Below, piece by piece: positions 53,364 through 62,607 of a DNA stretch of 64,000 nt. The number at the start of each line of letters is the position of its first letter. Position 1 is the first letter of the stretch. Location: positions 24,922 through 88,921 of the forward strand of contig NZ_JAAITU010000011.1 of the NCBI RefSeq assembly GCF_013304385.1, in the 5' to 3' direction. A program made the translations under genes and the position numbers. This DNA comes from Blautia glucerasea. Its GTDB lineage: Bacteria > Bacillota > Clostridia > Lachnospirales > Lachnospiraceae. The notes below the pieces were generated by a model that was given only the letters and a program-made list of their open reading frames with translations, did not search any database and was not told the origin of the DNA.

Positions 53364-54857
53364 ATGGGGAAATATATTATGGCACTGGATCAGGGAACGA
53401 CCAGTTCACGGTGTATCCTGTTTGACAGAGAGGGCAGGATGTGCAGTGTTGCCCAGAAAGAATATACACAGCATTATCCTCAGCCAGGCTGGGTGGAGCA
53501 TGATCCTATGGAGATCTGGTCATCTCAGCTGTCGGTTGCCATAGAGGCAATGGGGCAGATCGGCGCAGATGCAGAGGATATTCATTCCATTGGTATTACC
53601 AATCAGCGTGAAACGACCATCGTTTGGGACAAACGTACAGGGAAGCCGGTTTATCCGGCAATCGTATGGCAGTGCAGACGTACTGCAGATATGATCGAGA
53701 AGCTGGAAAAGGAAGGCTTCTCAGATGTGATCCGACATAAGACAGGACTGATTCCGGATGCTTATTTTTCTGCTACCAAGATCTGCTGGATCCTGGATCA
53801 TACGGAAGGGGCAAGAGAAGAAGCACAGAAGGGTAATCTTTTGTTTGGCACAGTAGATACCTGGCTGATATGGAAGCTGACCAAAGGGGAAGTACATGTA
53901 ACGGATTACACCAATGCTTCCAGAACAATGTTGTTTAACATCCATGAGAAGCACTGGGATCAGGAAATCCTGGATTATTTTAGGATACCATTTTCCATAC
54001 TTCCACAGGTACGGCCAAGCAGCTGTATCTATGGTTATACTAATGAGAAGCTGATCGGTGGCAGGATCCCTATTGCAGGAGCCGCAGGAGATCAGCAGGC
54101 AGCTTTGTTCGGCCAGTGCTGTTTCAAACCGGGAGATGTTAAGAATACATATGGCACAGGATGCTTTCTTCTGATGCACACAGGAGATCAGATGGTAGAG
54201 TCTAGTCACGGACTTCTGACTACTATGGCAGTGAATGCAGATGGTACGCCAGGATATGCCCTTGAGGGCAGTGTATTTGTAGCAGGGGCTGCTATCCAGT
54301 GGCTCAGAGATGAAGCAGGGCTTTTGGAGAATGCTGCTGCTTCAGAGAAATACTGTCTGTCTGTGTCAGATACCAATGGAGTGTACGTAGTTCCTGCTTT
54401 TACAGGACTTGGAGCTCCTTACTGGGACCAGTATGCAAGAGGTGCGATCCTGGGACTGACCAGAGGAGCCGGGAAAGCACATCTGATCCGTGCTACAGTA
54501 GAATCCCTGGCCTATCAGGTGCACGACGTGATCCTTGCTATGGAGAAGGATTCCGGGATCCATCTGAATACATTGAAGGTAGATGGCGGGGCCAGCGCCA
54601 ACAATTTCCTGATGCAGTTTCAGGCAGATCTTCTGGATGCACAGGTAGTACGTCCAGGATGTATAGAGACAACTGCCCTGGGGGCTGCTTATCTGGCAGG
54701 CCTTGCCACCGGATTCTGGAAGGGCAGCAGCGAGATACAGAAGAACTGGAATATGGAGAAGACTTTTTCACCATCTATTACCGAAGAAAAAAGAGAACAG
54801 CTTCTTAAGACCTGGAAAAAGGCGGTTTCCTGTGTTTTAGGATGGGCAAAAGAATAA
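53364..54857 (+). CDS. glpK: Glycerol kinase
   Basis: GlpK phosphorylates glycerol to glycerol-3-phosphate. Its 497 residues match the family. The FGGY-kinase features are [16 protein letters not shown] at the start, the glycerol-site [25 protein letters not shown], and the ATP-site [16 protein letters not shown]. In Firmicutes GlpK activity is raised by HPr-dependent phosphorylation of a His; an HPr gene is in the window (9846). No glpF or glpD is adjacent; AAGGAGG lies before the ATG. Confidence 0.97.
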   Translation: MGKYIMALDQGTTSSRCILFDREGRMCSVAQKEYTQHYPQPGWVEHDPMEIWSSQLSVAIEAMGQIGADAEDIHSIGITNQRETTIVWDKRTGKPVYPAIVWQCRRTADMIEKLEKEGFSDVIRHKTGLIPDAYFSATKICWILDHTEGAREEAQKGNLLFGTVDTWLIWKLTKGEVHVTDYTNASRTMLFNIHEKHWDQEILDYFRIPFSILPQVRPSSCIYGYTNEKLIGGRIPIAGAAGDQQAALFGQCCFKPGDVKNTYGTGCFLLMHTGDQMVESSHGLLTTMAVNADGTPGYALEGSVFVAGAAIQWLRDEAGLLENAAASEKYCLSVSDTNGVYVVPAFTGLGAPYWDQYARGAILGLTRGAGKAHLIRATVESLAYQVHDVILAMEKDSGIHLNTLKVDGGASANNFLMQFQADLLDAQVVRPGCIETTALGAAYLAGLATGFWKGSSEIQKNWNMEKTFSPSITEEKREQLLKTWKKAVSCVLGWAKE

Positions 54858-54902
54858 GGACTGAATGCGACAGCCCTGGATATATAAAGAGGAGTGATCA
54901 TA

Positions 54903-55829
54903 ATGAAACGCAAAAAAATCGTTGTTCTGCTTACCGTAGGGACTATGCTGGCGGCGGCTTCAGGTTGTGGAAAAAGTGAGCCTGTGGCAGATCCAACACC
55001 AACCCCGGCACCTACGGCTACCCCTGCACCTACCTCGACTCCAACACCGGCACCTACGCCTACGGTTACACCGGCACCTAAAATGATTGGAAAGAAGACT
55101 GCAGAGGCCAAGTTTATTTACCTTTCCAACAATACAGATAAACAGTTCCGTAAGCTGTATCTTCGGGTATCCGGCAATGAGGTTTGGGGGAACAGTCTGA
55201 TTCCAAGTGAATCTTCTGTGCATGCTTCAGAGAAAGTAAGGATGTATTATGCTCCTCAGACAGGCGAAGGGGTTACTTATGATATGCGCCTTACAGATGA
55301 GAATGGTAATACATATGAGATTGATGGAGCAGATCTGTCTGATATGGAGACTGCATCCCTGCGTCTGGATACTGATCAGGGGATCGTATATCTGACTTAT
55401 GTAAGTAAAAGCTCCAACAGTGAGAAGAATACAAAGGACAGTTCATCCAGCACAGGTACTGAAGATACCTCCGGTATGGATGTGAGTTCTTCGGAACAAG
55501 GTATTTATTATTACAATCAGAGCAATGGTTCTTCTAATGGTGGGGATTCCAGCAATAGCGGTGGCAGCCAGTCTGGCGACAACAGTGGTAATGGCAGTCA
55601 GGGAACCACAGATAATAGCGGCAATAGCGGACAGAATACACCGGACAGTAGTGGCACCACAGGCGGAAACAGCCAGGGCGGTAATACCGGTACAGACAAC
55701 AGTGGCAGTACAGGTGGTGACGCTAATCAGGGCGGTGGTGATATTGATTATGACCCTGGTGACGGCAGTGACGGATCTGAGAACTGGACTGACAATATTA
55801 TCTGGGACGAAGATGGAAACTGGCAGTAA
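54903..55829 (+). CDS. Lipoprotein with Pro-Thr linker and Ser/Gly/Asn-rich tail, unknown function
   Basis: From ATG 54903 (AGAGGAG upstream) this 308-residue protein has a lipoprotein signal with Cys in AAASGCGKSE, and a Pro/Thr/Ala linker of PTPAPTAT type. One compact domain of about 100 residues follows (KFIYLSNNTDKQFRKLYLR to DQGIVYLTYV). A tail of about 130 residues rich in Ser, Gly, Asn and Thr comes next, ending in an acidic DYDPGDGSDG stretch. I do not recognise the domain. The linker and tail look like wall-spanning spacers. A strong terminator follows. Confidence 0.8.
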   Translation: MKRKKIVVLLTVGTMLAAASGCGKSEPVADPTPTPAPTATPAPTSTPTPAPTPTVTPAPKMIGKKTAEAKFIYLSNNTDKQFRKLYLRVSGNEVWGNSLIPSESSVHASEKVRMYYAPQTGEGVTYDMRLTDENGNTYEIDGADLSDMETASLRLDTDQGIVYLTYVSKSSNSEKNTKDSSSSTGTEDTSGMDVSSSEQGIYYYNQSNGSSNGGDSSNSGGSQSGDNSGNGSQGTTDNSGNSGQNTPDSSGTTGGNSQGGNTGTDNSGSTGGDANQGGGDIDYDPGDGSDGSENWTDNIIWDEDGNWQ

Positions 55830-55852
55830 ATAACAGATGTGATCGTATAAAT

Positions 55853-55882
55853 CAGCCCCACACAGGAAGTGTGGGGCTGTAA
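55853..55882 (+). terminator. Terminator after the lipoprotein gene
   Basis: CAGCCCCACAC (55853-55863) pairs with GTGTGGGGCTG (55869-55879) around a 5-base loop; the T-run is short. It lies between converging transcripts, so it may serve both strands. Confidence 0.75.
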
Positions 55883-55956
55883 TACTATATATGCAAAATG
55901 ATGGTCTGTATATCCTGTAATACAGGAACAGCAGATCGATGATTCACACATAGGAT

Positions 55957-56877
55957 TTAAAGATATAAAATTTCGCCGGTATGAGTTACATCGTAGCCTG
56001 TCTGACCAAAAAGGTCAGACAGGAAACTTTCAGACCGGATGATCTCCAGAAGCGCTGTAAAGCCTGGTTTATCCAGAGAAGAAGCTTCCAGGACAAGGTA
56101 CATAGGCAGTATTCCCATGGGCAGGAAGGAAAGGCCGGGAGTGGTTCTGGCTACCGCTTCTTCCCCAAGTGCTACATCCGCCCGTCTGGAAAGAACAGCA
56201 GAGGCAGTGGAAAGATCAGATACCAGTTCATTCAGATATCCTGAAATATTGTCAGTGTCCACACCTGCCTCCATAAGGGAATGGTCCAGAAAAATCCTGC
56301 GGGTACTGCCTTTTTCACGGTTGGCAAGGATCACATCTTCACGGTCAAGATCCTGAAAGGTAAAGATTCCCTTGGGATTATCCTGAAGAACATAAAAACC
56401 TATCGGAAAATGGTACAGGCATACAAAGGCCAGCGGGACTCCGGGAACAAGGCAGGAAGCTTCTTCTGGCTTCATACTTACAGCAGCTGCATGAACCTTT
56501 CCAAAATACAGGGAATATAGTCCATTGTAGGAATTCAGGTGAGACTGAAGAACCGGCATTCCCTGAGGATGGGCTGCCATACGGGAAAGAAGCAGTTCCA
56601 AGGCAGGGGTTGTCTGCCCGCTGAGGATCAGACCACTGGAATGGAGAAGGTAATCTCTTTTCAGCACGGAACTTTCAGGCTGAAAAGTGGGAACATGCAA
56701 AGGTTCCCTGGTTTCTGTCCTGTTTAAATATTCATCCAGCTGTTCTTCACTGATACGGAGCTGCTTTCCTACTTTGGAAGACTGCAGATCTCCTCTCTTG
56801 ATCAGTTCATATACGGTTGTCTTTTTTATTTTTAACTTTTCTGCAATTTCTAAGGCTGTATAGAATTTACTCATCAA
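55957..56877 (-). CDS. Helix-turn-helix regulator with PBP-like (molybdate-binding type) domain
   Basis: The product has 306 residues. The N-terminal excisionase/MerR-like helix-turn-helix (FYTALEIAEKLKIKKTTVYE, about residues 5-50) is followed by a periplasmic-binding-protein-like domain (about 75-300) of the kind found in molybdate-responsive regulators. This binds a ligand rather than DNA. It overlaps the mop gene by 11 bases and diverges from modABC, so the obvious role is molybdate- or tungstate-dependent control of the locus. Whether it activates or represses cannot be read from sequence. Confidence 0.88.
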   Translation of the reverse strand: MMSKFYTALEIAEKLKIKKTTVYELIKRGDLQSSKVGKQLRISEEQLDEYLNRTETREPLHVPTFQPESSVLKRDYLLHSSGLILSGQTTPALELLLSRMAAHPQGMPVLQSHLNSYNGLYSLYFGKVHAAAVSMKPEEASCLVPGVPLAFVCLYHFPIGFYVLQDNPKGIFTFQDLDREDVILANREKGSTRRIFLDHSLMEAGVDTDNISGYLNELVSDLSTASAVLSRRADVALGEEAVARTTPGLSFLPMGILPMYLVLEASSLDKPGFTALLEIIRSESFLSDLFGQTGYDVTHTGEILYL

Positions 56878-57079
56878 TTCCCACCATTACATTTGTTGCC
56901 TTGATCACCGCATAAGCGTCTGAGCCTACTTTCAGATTTAATTCTTCTACTGCAGCACAGGAGATGGTAGCTGTGATAATATTCCCTCCTCCGATGTCGA
57001 TGGAAACAATGGAATTTACAGCTCCCTTGTTGATATTGATTACTTTTCCTTTTAACTGATTTCGTGCACTAAGTTTCAT
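56867..57079 (-). CDS. mop: Molbindin (Mop/TOBE-domain protein)
   Basis: This small molybdate-binding protein of 70 residues is one TOBE/Mop domain: KLSARNQLKGKVININKGAV, then SIDIGGGNIITATIS and YAVIKATNVMVGID. These are the standard oxyanion-binding blocks. Mop proteins store or buffer molybdate in the cytoplasm. It is the first gene of the minus-strand operon, with its promoter 30 bases upstream, and translationally overlaps the regulator gene. Confidence 0.93.
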   Translation of the reverse strand: MKLSARNQLKGKVININKGAVNSIVSIDIGGGNIITATISCAAVEELNLKVGSDAYAVIKATNVMVGIDE

Positions 57080-57107
57080 AATGATCCCTCATTTTCTGTT
57101 TTGTTTT

Positions 57108-57136
57108 ATGATAACACGGTCAAAATGAATTGACAA
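57108..57136 (-). promoter_or_regulatory. Promoter of mop-regulator operon
   Basis: On the minus strand, TTGTCA (complement of 57131-57136), a 17-base spacer and TATCAT (complement of 57108-57113) lie about 30 bases before the mop start. The -35 overlaps that of the divergent modABC promoter. Confidence 0.75.
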
Positions 57137-57158
57137 GGATTTGATAATTGTTTAAAAT
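57130..57158 (+). promoter_or_regulatory. Promoter of modABC
   Basis: TTGACA (57130-57135), a 17-base spacer and TAAAAT (57153-57158) precede modA by about 50 bases. Both divergent -35 boxes occupy nearly the same bases, so one bound regulator could act on both directions. Confidence 0.85.
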
Positions 57159-57206
57159 GAATGAAACAGAACTAAACTAAATAAAACACAACAAAGGGAG
57201 AATGAC

Positions 57207-58019
57207 ATGAGAAAAAAGATGATAGCGGCTATGCTGACAGGTGTGATGTGTATAGGTCTTATGCCGGGAAACGTAATGGCAGCATCTGACTCTGATGAAC
57301 TGAAGGGAGATGTATATGCATTTATAGCAGCCAGCCTGAGTAATTCCATGGAAGAGATCCAGAAGGATTTTGAAAAGCTTCATCCGGAGGTGTCCATTAA
57401 GTACAATGCAGACAGTTCAGGCACACTTCAGACTCAGATTGAGAGCGGAGCTCCTTGTGATCTTTTCTTTTCAGCAGCAGACAAGCAGATGAATGCACTT
57501 GTGGATGAAGAGCTTGCTGACAAGGATTCTGTTGTAGATCTTCTTGAGAATAAAGTTGTTCTGATCAAACCTAAGGACAGCGAGACTAAGGTGACAGGTT
57601 TTGAGAATATTACCCAGGCAGAGAATATTGCACTTGCAGGAGAGGATGTACCGGTAGGCCAGTACGCAAGAGAGATCTTTACTAATCTGGGTATTATGGA
57701 TGATGTGGAGAAGATGGAGATTAATGAAGGCAGGAACGTAACAGAAGTGCTTACTGCTGTTAGCGAGGGAAGTAATGAAGTAGGCATTGTTTACGCTACA
57801 GATGCTGCTTCTATGGGAGATTCTGTAGAGATTATTGCAGAAGCTCCGGAAGACAGTCTGGATACACCTGTTCTTTATCCTATTGGTCTGATCAAGAACG
57901 AAAGTGCAGATGATGATGAGAAGGCAGCTGCAGAAGCATTCTATGCATACCTTCAGACTGAGAATGCACTGAAAGTTTTTGAAGAGTATGGATTTACCCC
58001 ATATGTTGCAGAACATTAA
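57207..58019 (+). CDS. modA: Molybdate ABC transporter substrate-binding protein
   Basis: ModA captures molybdate or tungstate outside the membrane for ModBC. It has 270 residues. A signal peptide (about 1-27, ending NVMAAS) is followed by the binding-protein fold with FIAASLSNSMEEI and SSGTLQTQIESGAPCDLFF, whose serines coordinate the oxyanion, and VTEVLTAVSEGSNEVGIVY. There is no clear lipobox: the single Cys in the signal (VMCIGL) lacks the usual small residue before it. The gene overlaps the likely modB start region. Confidence 0.95.
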   Translation: MRKKMIAAMLTGVMCIGLMPGNVMAASDSDELKGDVYAFIAASLSNSMEEIQKDFEKLHPEVSIKYNADSSGTLQTQIESGAPCDLFFSAADKQMNALVDEELADKDSVVDLLENKVVLIKPKDSETKVTGFENITQAENIALAGEDVPVGQYAREIFTNLGIMDDVEKMEINEGRNVTEVLTAVSEGSNEVGIVYATDAASMGDSVEIIAEAPEDSLDTPVLYPIGLIKNESADDDEKAAAEAFYAYLQTENALKVFEEYGFTPYVAEH

Positions 58020-58689
58020 CTGGAGTCCATTGTGGATCTCTTTAAAAACCGGATTTGCAGCTACAGTGATTGCCTTTTTTGCAGGTGTATTCTGTGCCAG
58101 GAAGATCATGAAACTGCGTCCGGCGGCCAAAGGGATCTGGGATGGGATCCTTACAATGCCACTGGTGCTTCCCCCTACAGTTGCCGGATTCTTTTTGCTG
58201 ATGCTTTTTAGTTTGCGCCGTCCTTTTGGAAAGTTTCTGATGGACAGCTTTGATATACGGATCGTACAGAGCTGGGCCGGATGTGTGATCGCTGCGTCTG
58301 TGATCGCCTTTCCTTTGATGTACCGTAATGCAAGAGCCGCATTTGAACAGGTAGATGTAAATCTGATCTATGCAGGCCGTACCCTTGGGATGAGCGAAAG
58401 TAGGATATTCTGGAAGGTGATCATGCCTGCTGCAAGGCCCGGAATCGCTTCCGGTACGGTATTGGCTTTTGCGAGAGCTATCGGAGAATATGGTGCCACA
58501 TCCATGCTGGCAGGGAATATTCTGGGAAAGACCAGGACGGTTTCTGTGGCTATTGCTGCAGAAACAGCAGCTGGCAATTACGATAAAGCAGGTTTCTGGG
58601 TAGCGATCATTCTTGTACTTTCCTTTGTGATCGTTGCAGTGATCAATATTATTTCCGGTAAGGGAATGCAGACAAGAAGGTGGATATAA
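58003..58689 (+). CDS. modB: Molybdate ABC transporter permease
   Basis: ModB is the membrane channel subunit. I place the start at ATG 58003 (MLQNINWSPLWISLKTG), 17 bases inside modA. An upstream TTG (57979) and a TTG at 58006 are alternatives. About five helices follow, with LTMPLVLPPTVAGFFLL and the EAA-type loop (AGRTLGMSESRIFWKVIMP) that docks the ATPase. The ending ARAIGEYGATSMLAGNI is typical. The length is 228 residues, and modC begins directly after the stop. Confidence 0.94.
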   Translation: MLQNINWSPLWISLKTGFAATVIAFFAGVFCARKIMKLRPAAKGIWDGILTMPLVLPPTVAGFFLLMLFSLRRPFGKFLMDSFDIRIVQSWAGCVIAASVIAFPLMYRNARAAFEQVDVNLIYAGRTLGMSESRIFWKVIMPAARPGIASGTVLAFARAIGEYGATSMLAGNILGKTRTVSVAIAAETAAGNYDKAGFWVAIILVLSFVIVAVINIISGKGMQTRRWI

Positions 58690-59745
58690 ATGGCGGTAAG
58701 TATTGACATCGAAAAAGACTTTAAAGGCTTTTCCCTGCGTGTGAAGTTTGACAGCACCTGTGCCACCATGGGGATCCTGGGAGCGTCCGGAAGTGGGAAA
58801 AGCATAACGCTGCGTTGTATTGCCGGGATCGAGACACCGGACAGAGGCAGGATAGTTGTAAATGGAAGGACGATCTTCGATTCAGACCAGAAGATCAATC
58901 TGAAGCCCCAGCAGCGCAGAATCGGATATTTATTTCAGAATTATGCCCTTTTTCCAACTATGACAGTCAAAGAGAATATTGCCTGTGGATATAGAGGAAA
59001 AGATAAACAGGAACGGGATAAAAAGGTTCAGGATTATATTACAAGATACCATCTGGAAGGACTGGAGGATCATCTGCCTTCTCAGCTTTCCGGCGGACAG
59101 CAGCAGAGAGTGGCACTTGCCAGGATGATGACAGGGGAGCCTGAGATGATTCTTCTGGATGAACCTTTTTCTGCATTGGATGGTTATTTAAAGGATGTGC
59201 TTCAGAGAGATATGCAGACATTTTTAAAGGATTATCCCGGAGATATGCTTCTTGTTACCCATAGCAGGGATGAGGCTTTTAGATTTTGTGACCAGTTGAT
59301 CCTGTTAAAGGATGGGAAGACTCTCACAATAGGAAATACCCGTCAGATCTTTGAGGATCCAGGACTGATAGAAGCAGCCAGGCTTACAGGATGTAAGAAT
59401 TATTCTGCTGCAGAAAGGATCGACAGCCACCATATTTTTGCAGCAGACTGGGGGATCAGCCTTCGGACCGTGCAGCAGGTACCCACTGATATTTCCTGGG
59501 TAGGGATCCGTGGGCACTGGCTCAAGCCAAGAGAAGAAGACGGCGAGAACTGCATGCCTGTGAAAGTAACAGAATACATAGAAACTACCTTTGAGCATCA
59601 GTGCCTGGTGCAGAATCCTAGGCTGAAAGATGGAGGAAGCCTGTGGTGGATGCGTCCAAAGAATTCTTTTGAAGAGGACCCAGGAAAGAATCTTCCCACA
59701 TATTTATATTTGCCACCGGAACATCTGATGCTTCTGAAAAAATAA
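58690..59745 (+). CDS. modC: Molybdate ABC transporter ATPase
   Basis: ModC powers molybdate import. It has 351 residues with Walker A GASGSGKS (31-38), Q-loop LFQNYALFPTM, signature LSGGQQQRVAL and Walker B MILLDEPFSALD. The C-terminal 110 residues (from about 245) are in the position of the TOBE domains that bind molybdate and inhibit transport in some homologues, but the sequence is divergent. It directly follows modB, and a terminator lies after its stop. Confidence 0.94.
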   Translation: MAVSIDIEKDFKGFSLRVKFDSTCATMGILGASGSGKSITLRCIAGIETPDRGRIVVNGRTIFDSDQKINLKPQQRRIGYLFQNYALFPTMTVKENIACGYRGKDKQERDKKVQDYITRYHLEGLEDHLPSQLSGGQQQRVALARMMTGEPEMILLDEPFSALDGYLKDVLQRDMQTFLKDYPGDMLLVTHSRDEAFRFCDQLILLKDGKTLTIGNTRQIFEDPGLIEAARLTGCKNYSAAERIDSHHIFAADWGISLRTVQQVPTDISWVGIRGHWLKPREEDGENCMPVKVTEYIETTFEHQCLVQNPRLKDGGSLWWMRPKNSFEEDPGKNLPTYLYLPPEHLMLLKK

Positions 59746-59746
59746 G

Positions 59747-59774
59747 GGACTGGTATATTGCCAGTCCTTTTTGC
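59747..59774 (+). terminator. Terminator after modC
   Basis: GGACTGG (59747-59753) pairs with CCAGTCC (59761-59767) around a 7-base loop; TTTTTG follows. It lies between the modC stop and the end of the convergent regulator gene. Confidence 0.88.
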
Positions 59775-59781
59775 TTAAAGA

Positions 59782-60882
59782 TCATTTGAGGTTTTGGGAA
59801 TATTTAATATAATCTACCACCATCATGGCCAGCTTAAAGGTAAGCGCATCCTCAAAGGTGCGGATATCCAGGCCAAACTTTTTCTGGAGCTTCTCAAAAC
59901 GGTAGACCAGAGTATTTCTGTGGACGTAAAGCTGTCTTGAGGTTTCAGAAAGATTCAGATTGTTTTCAAAAAAAGTGCGGATGGTAGCAAGTGTTTCGTC
60001 ATCAATGGAATCCAGGGTTTCTTCCTTGAAAAATTCATCTATAAACATTTCGCAGATTTCTACAGGAAGCTGATAGATCAGACGGCCGATCCCAAGACGG
60101 TTATAGCCAAAAACATTTTTCTGGGCATAAAAGATCTTACCTACTTCCAAAGCTGTTTTGGCTTCTTTGTAAGCTGAGGGCAGGTGATGGATGTTGTCTG
60201 TCAGATTGCTGTAGGATACCCAGGCAGATGTCATGGCCTCTGTATTCAGCATATCTACCAGCATATGTGCCACACGCCGCATATCCTGGAATTCTTCAGT
60301 GGACTGCAGCTCATGGATGATAATGATCCCTGAATCATCTAAGGCAGTGATAAAATCTCTGGTACGTGCAGAAAAAATGTTGCGGATGGTAGCAAGTACA
60401 TTCTCGTCTTTGTTCTGCTTTGTTTCTGCAAGGAAAATGCATCTTCTGACAGAGGTGGAGATATGCAGCTTTTTGGCTTTATTAAATGCATCGATCTCGC
60501 CGTAATTACCAAGAAGGAGATTCTGCATAAATACATTTTTGTCGCTTTTTTCGGCATATGCGGTGAGCAGGCTTTCAATCTGGCAGACAGCCAGTTCTCC
60601 AATGGTGGAGGCAGAAGGATCTGTTCCCCATAGGATCAGGATGTAGACCAACTGCTGATTATCCATGATTTTGTACAGGGAACAGCTGGTATTGGAAAGA
60701 CAAAGCGCATCGCTTTCTCGGAAATCTTCTAATTTTTTGGATGAAGGAAGCTGACGGCTGCAGGTAGTCACACATACTTTATCATCTGAATCCACCAGAC
60801 AGAAATCAAGGTGGCTAATATTCTTCCAGTCATTCAGGCATTTCTGTAAAACTTGAAATACTTTCATCAGGTGTGTCCTCAC
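59782..60882 (-). CDS. PucR/CdaR-family transcriptional regulator
   Basis: The product has 366 residues. The C-terminal helix-turn-helix is the family hallmark: FENNLNLSETSRQLYVHRNT followed by LVYRFEKLQKKFGLDIRT. The middle region (about 110-270) fits the GGDEF-like part of these regulators. The N-terminus (about 1-100) is a probable ligand-binding part; no family is recognised for it. Members respond to purines, sugar diacids or amino acids. No target gene is adjacent in an operon, so the effector is unknown. It is unrelated to the c-di-AMP protein CdaR. Confidence 0.85.
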   Translation of the reverse strand: MRTHLMKVFQVLQKCLNDWKNISHLDFCLVDSDDKVCVTTCSRQLPSSKKLEDFRESDALCLSNTSCSLYKIMDNQQLVYILILWGTDPSASTIGELAVCQIESLLTAYAEKSDKNVFMQNLLLGNYGEIDAFNKAKKLHISTSVRRCIFLAETKQNKDENVLATIRNIFSARTRDFITALDDSGIIIIHELQSTEEFQDMRRVAHMLVDMLNTEAMTSAWVSYSNLTDNIHHLPSAYKEAKTALEVGKIFYAQKNVFGYNRLGIGRLIYQLPVEICEMFIDEFFKEETLDSIDDETLATIRTFFENNLNLSETSRQLYVHRNTLVYRFEKLQKKFGLDIRTFEDALTFKLAMMVVDYIKYSQNLK

Positions 60883-60976
60883 TTTTTAGCGGATTGAATA
60901 CAGGGTTTTGAACCTTGTGAGCATAGTATATCATAAAATAATGGATCAAAAAAGAAAAAACACAGGAATTATGGCT

Positions 60977-61373
60977 CATACAGTTTAGCCCGTCCAATTT
61001 CCATGAATTCGCACATGCAAGCATGGCTCATTCATGGCTGCTGTCCGGGACTTTTAAAAGTCAGCTGCTTCGCGCCTTTGGCGCTCTCACAGCTGCCCAC
61101 TGTATTCGTAATCCGGGCTGTCACCCTACTTACTCATACAGTTTAGCCCGTCCAATATCCATGAATGAGCGCATGCGAGCATGGCTCATTCATGGCTGCT
61201 GTCCGGGACTTTTAAAAGTCAGCTGCTTCGCGCCTTTGGCGCTCTCACAGCTGCCCACTGTATTCGTAATCCGGGCTGTCACCCTACTTACTCATACAGT
61301 TTAGCCCGTCCAATATCCATGAATGAGCGCATGCGAGCATGGCTCATTCATGACTGCTGTCCGGGACTTTTAT
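60977..61373. repeat. 158-bp tandem repeat array, 2.5 copies, palindrome-rich
   Basis: Copies start at 60977, 61135 and 61293; the third stops near 61373, in the middle of an internal palindrome. Copies 1 and 2 differ at only a few bases, all in the left arm of one hairpin. Each unit holds a 12-bp perfect inverted repeat (CCATGAATGAGC with GCTCATTCATGG, 13-base loop), the 14-bp palindrome GACTTTTAAAAGTC, a GCGCC-TTT-GGCGC hairpin and AGCCCG/CGGGCT arms. Short open frames through it are by-products of the 158-base period, not genes. Confidence 0.92.
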
Positions 61374-61376
61374 AGT

Positions 61377-61433
61377 AAAAAACGGCTGTACCTGTCTTTT
61401 CGTGAATGTCACGAACAGGTACAACCGCCTTTA
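61377..61433 (-). terminator. Terminator of the MsmX-type ATPase gene
   Basis: On the minus strand, a 13-bp stem (CGGTTGTACCTGT with ACAGGTACAGCCG, one G-U) encloses an inner TCGTGA/TCACGA stem and is followed by TTTTTT. It abuts the truncated end of the repeat array. Confidence 0.88.
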
Positions 61434-61467
61434 TCATAGGTTTATATTGATAGCTAAATCAATTGTA

Positions 61468-62580
61468 TTAGTTGCAGATCACAAGCTCTGTCTCTTTATC
61501 GAAGAAATGAGATTTCTCCATATCAAATGCAAATTTGATAGCGTCGCCTGTCTTGGAAGTAGTACGTGGGTCAACTCGTGCTGTTACCTGTGTGCCGTTT
61601 ACATCGAAGTACAGGAATACTTCAGCACCAAGAAGCTCATATACTTTAACTGTGGATGTCATTGGAGCGCTTGGAGAAGCCTCGATGAACATCTGGGAAT
61701 CATGAATATCCTCTGGACGGATACCAAGTACAACAGTCTTTCCTACATAGCCACTCTCTTTAAGAACTTTAGCCTTAGCTGCTGGAATAACAACATCATT
61801 GTCACCGATCTTGGCGATCAGGTTATTACCTTTTTCTACGATCTGTGCGTCCAGGAAGTTCATCTGCGGGGATCCCATGAATCCTGCTACGAACAGGTTG
61901 CCTGGTTTCTCATACAGGTTCTGTGGTGTATCAACCTGCTGAACAACACCATCTTTCATAACTACGATTCTGGTACCAAGAGTCATAGCCTCTGTCTGGT
62001 CATGTGTTACATAGATGATTGTAGCACCCAGTCTCTGATGGATCTTGGAGATCTCGATACGCATCTGTACACGAAGTTTTGCATCCAGGTTGGAAAGAGG
62101 CTCATCCATAAGGAATACCTTAGGATTACGAACAATTGCACGACCCATAGCAACACGCTGTCTCTGTCCACCGGAAAGAGCCTTTGGTTTACGGTCAAGA
62201 AGTTTCTCAAGGTCAAGGATCCTTGCTGCTTCTTTAACTGCTTTGTCAATCTGATCCTTCGGAACTTTACGAAGCTTCAGTCCAAAAGCCATGTTATCAT
62301 ATACGGTCATGTGAGGATACAGAGCGTAGTTCTGGAATACCATTGCGATATCACGATCTTTAGGCTCAACATCGTTCATAACCTTATCACCAATCTTTAA
62401 TGTACCACTGGTGATCTCCTCAAGGCCTGCAACCATACGAAGAGTAGTAGATTTACCACATCCGGAAGGTCCTACAAAGATGATGAACTCTTTGTCTTCG
62501 ATTTCAAGGTTAAAATCCTTAACAGCCTGAAAGCCGTTTGGATAAGTTTTGTTAATGTGCTGTAATGATAAGCTTGCCAT
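61468..62580 (-). CDS. msmX: Multi-sugar ABC importer ATPase (MsmX/UgpC type)
   Basis: This is a shared ATPase that energises several carbohydrate ABC importers in Firmicutes. The product has 370 residues from the ATG whose complement ends at 62580, with GGAGGAAG just before. Motifs are Walker A GPSGCGKST (about 36-44), Q-loop VFQNYALYPHM, signature LSGGQRQRVAMGRAI, Walker B VFLMDEPLSNLD and IYVTHDQTEAMTLG. Two C-terminal regulatory OB/TOBE domains (about 240-370) are present (VVLGIRPEDIHDSQ). No permease or binding-protein genes are adjacent, as usual for MsmX. A longer frame to 62628 has no ribosome site. Confidence 0.94.
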   Translation of the reverse strand: MASLSLQHINKTYPNGFQAVKDFNLEIEDKEFIIFVGPSGCGKSTTLRMVAGLEEITSGTLKIGDKVMNDVEPKDRDIAMVFQNYALYPHMTVYDNMAFGLKLRKVPKDQIDKAVKEAARILDLEKLLDRKPKALSGGQRQRVAMGRAIVRNPKVFLMDEPLSNLDAKLRVQMRIEISKIHQRLGATIIYVTHDQTEAMTLGTRIVVMKDGVVQQVDTPQNLYEKPGNLFVAGFMGSPQMNFLDAQIVEKGNNLIAKIGDNDVVIPAAKAKVLKESGYVGKTVVLGIRPEDIHDSQMFIEASPSAPMTSTVKVYELLGAEVFLYFDVNGTQVTARVDPRTTSKTGDAIKFAFDMEKSHFFDKETELVICN

Positions 62581-62607
62581 GATTCTTCCTCCAACATCCT
62601 TTGGTTT

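Noticed and set aside
60977..61373. CRISPR array
   Set aside because: The units are 158 bp with no alternation of short repeats and unique spacers, and no cas genes are near.
61023..61375. Two overlapping open frames with identical peptide starts in the repeat array
   Set aside because: They exist because the 158-base unit lacks stops in some frames. The peptides repeat only because the DNA does, and no ribosome site precedes them.
61402..62400. Plus-strand open frame of 332 codons opposite the MsmX-type gene
   Set aside because: It is antisense to all the ABC motifs and runs through that gene's terminator. No ribosome site or family features.
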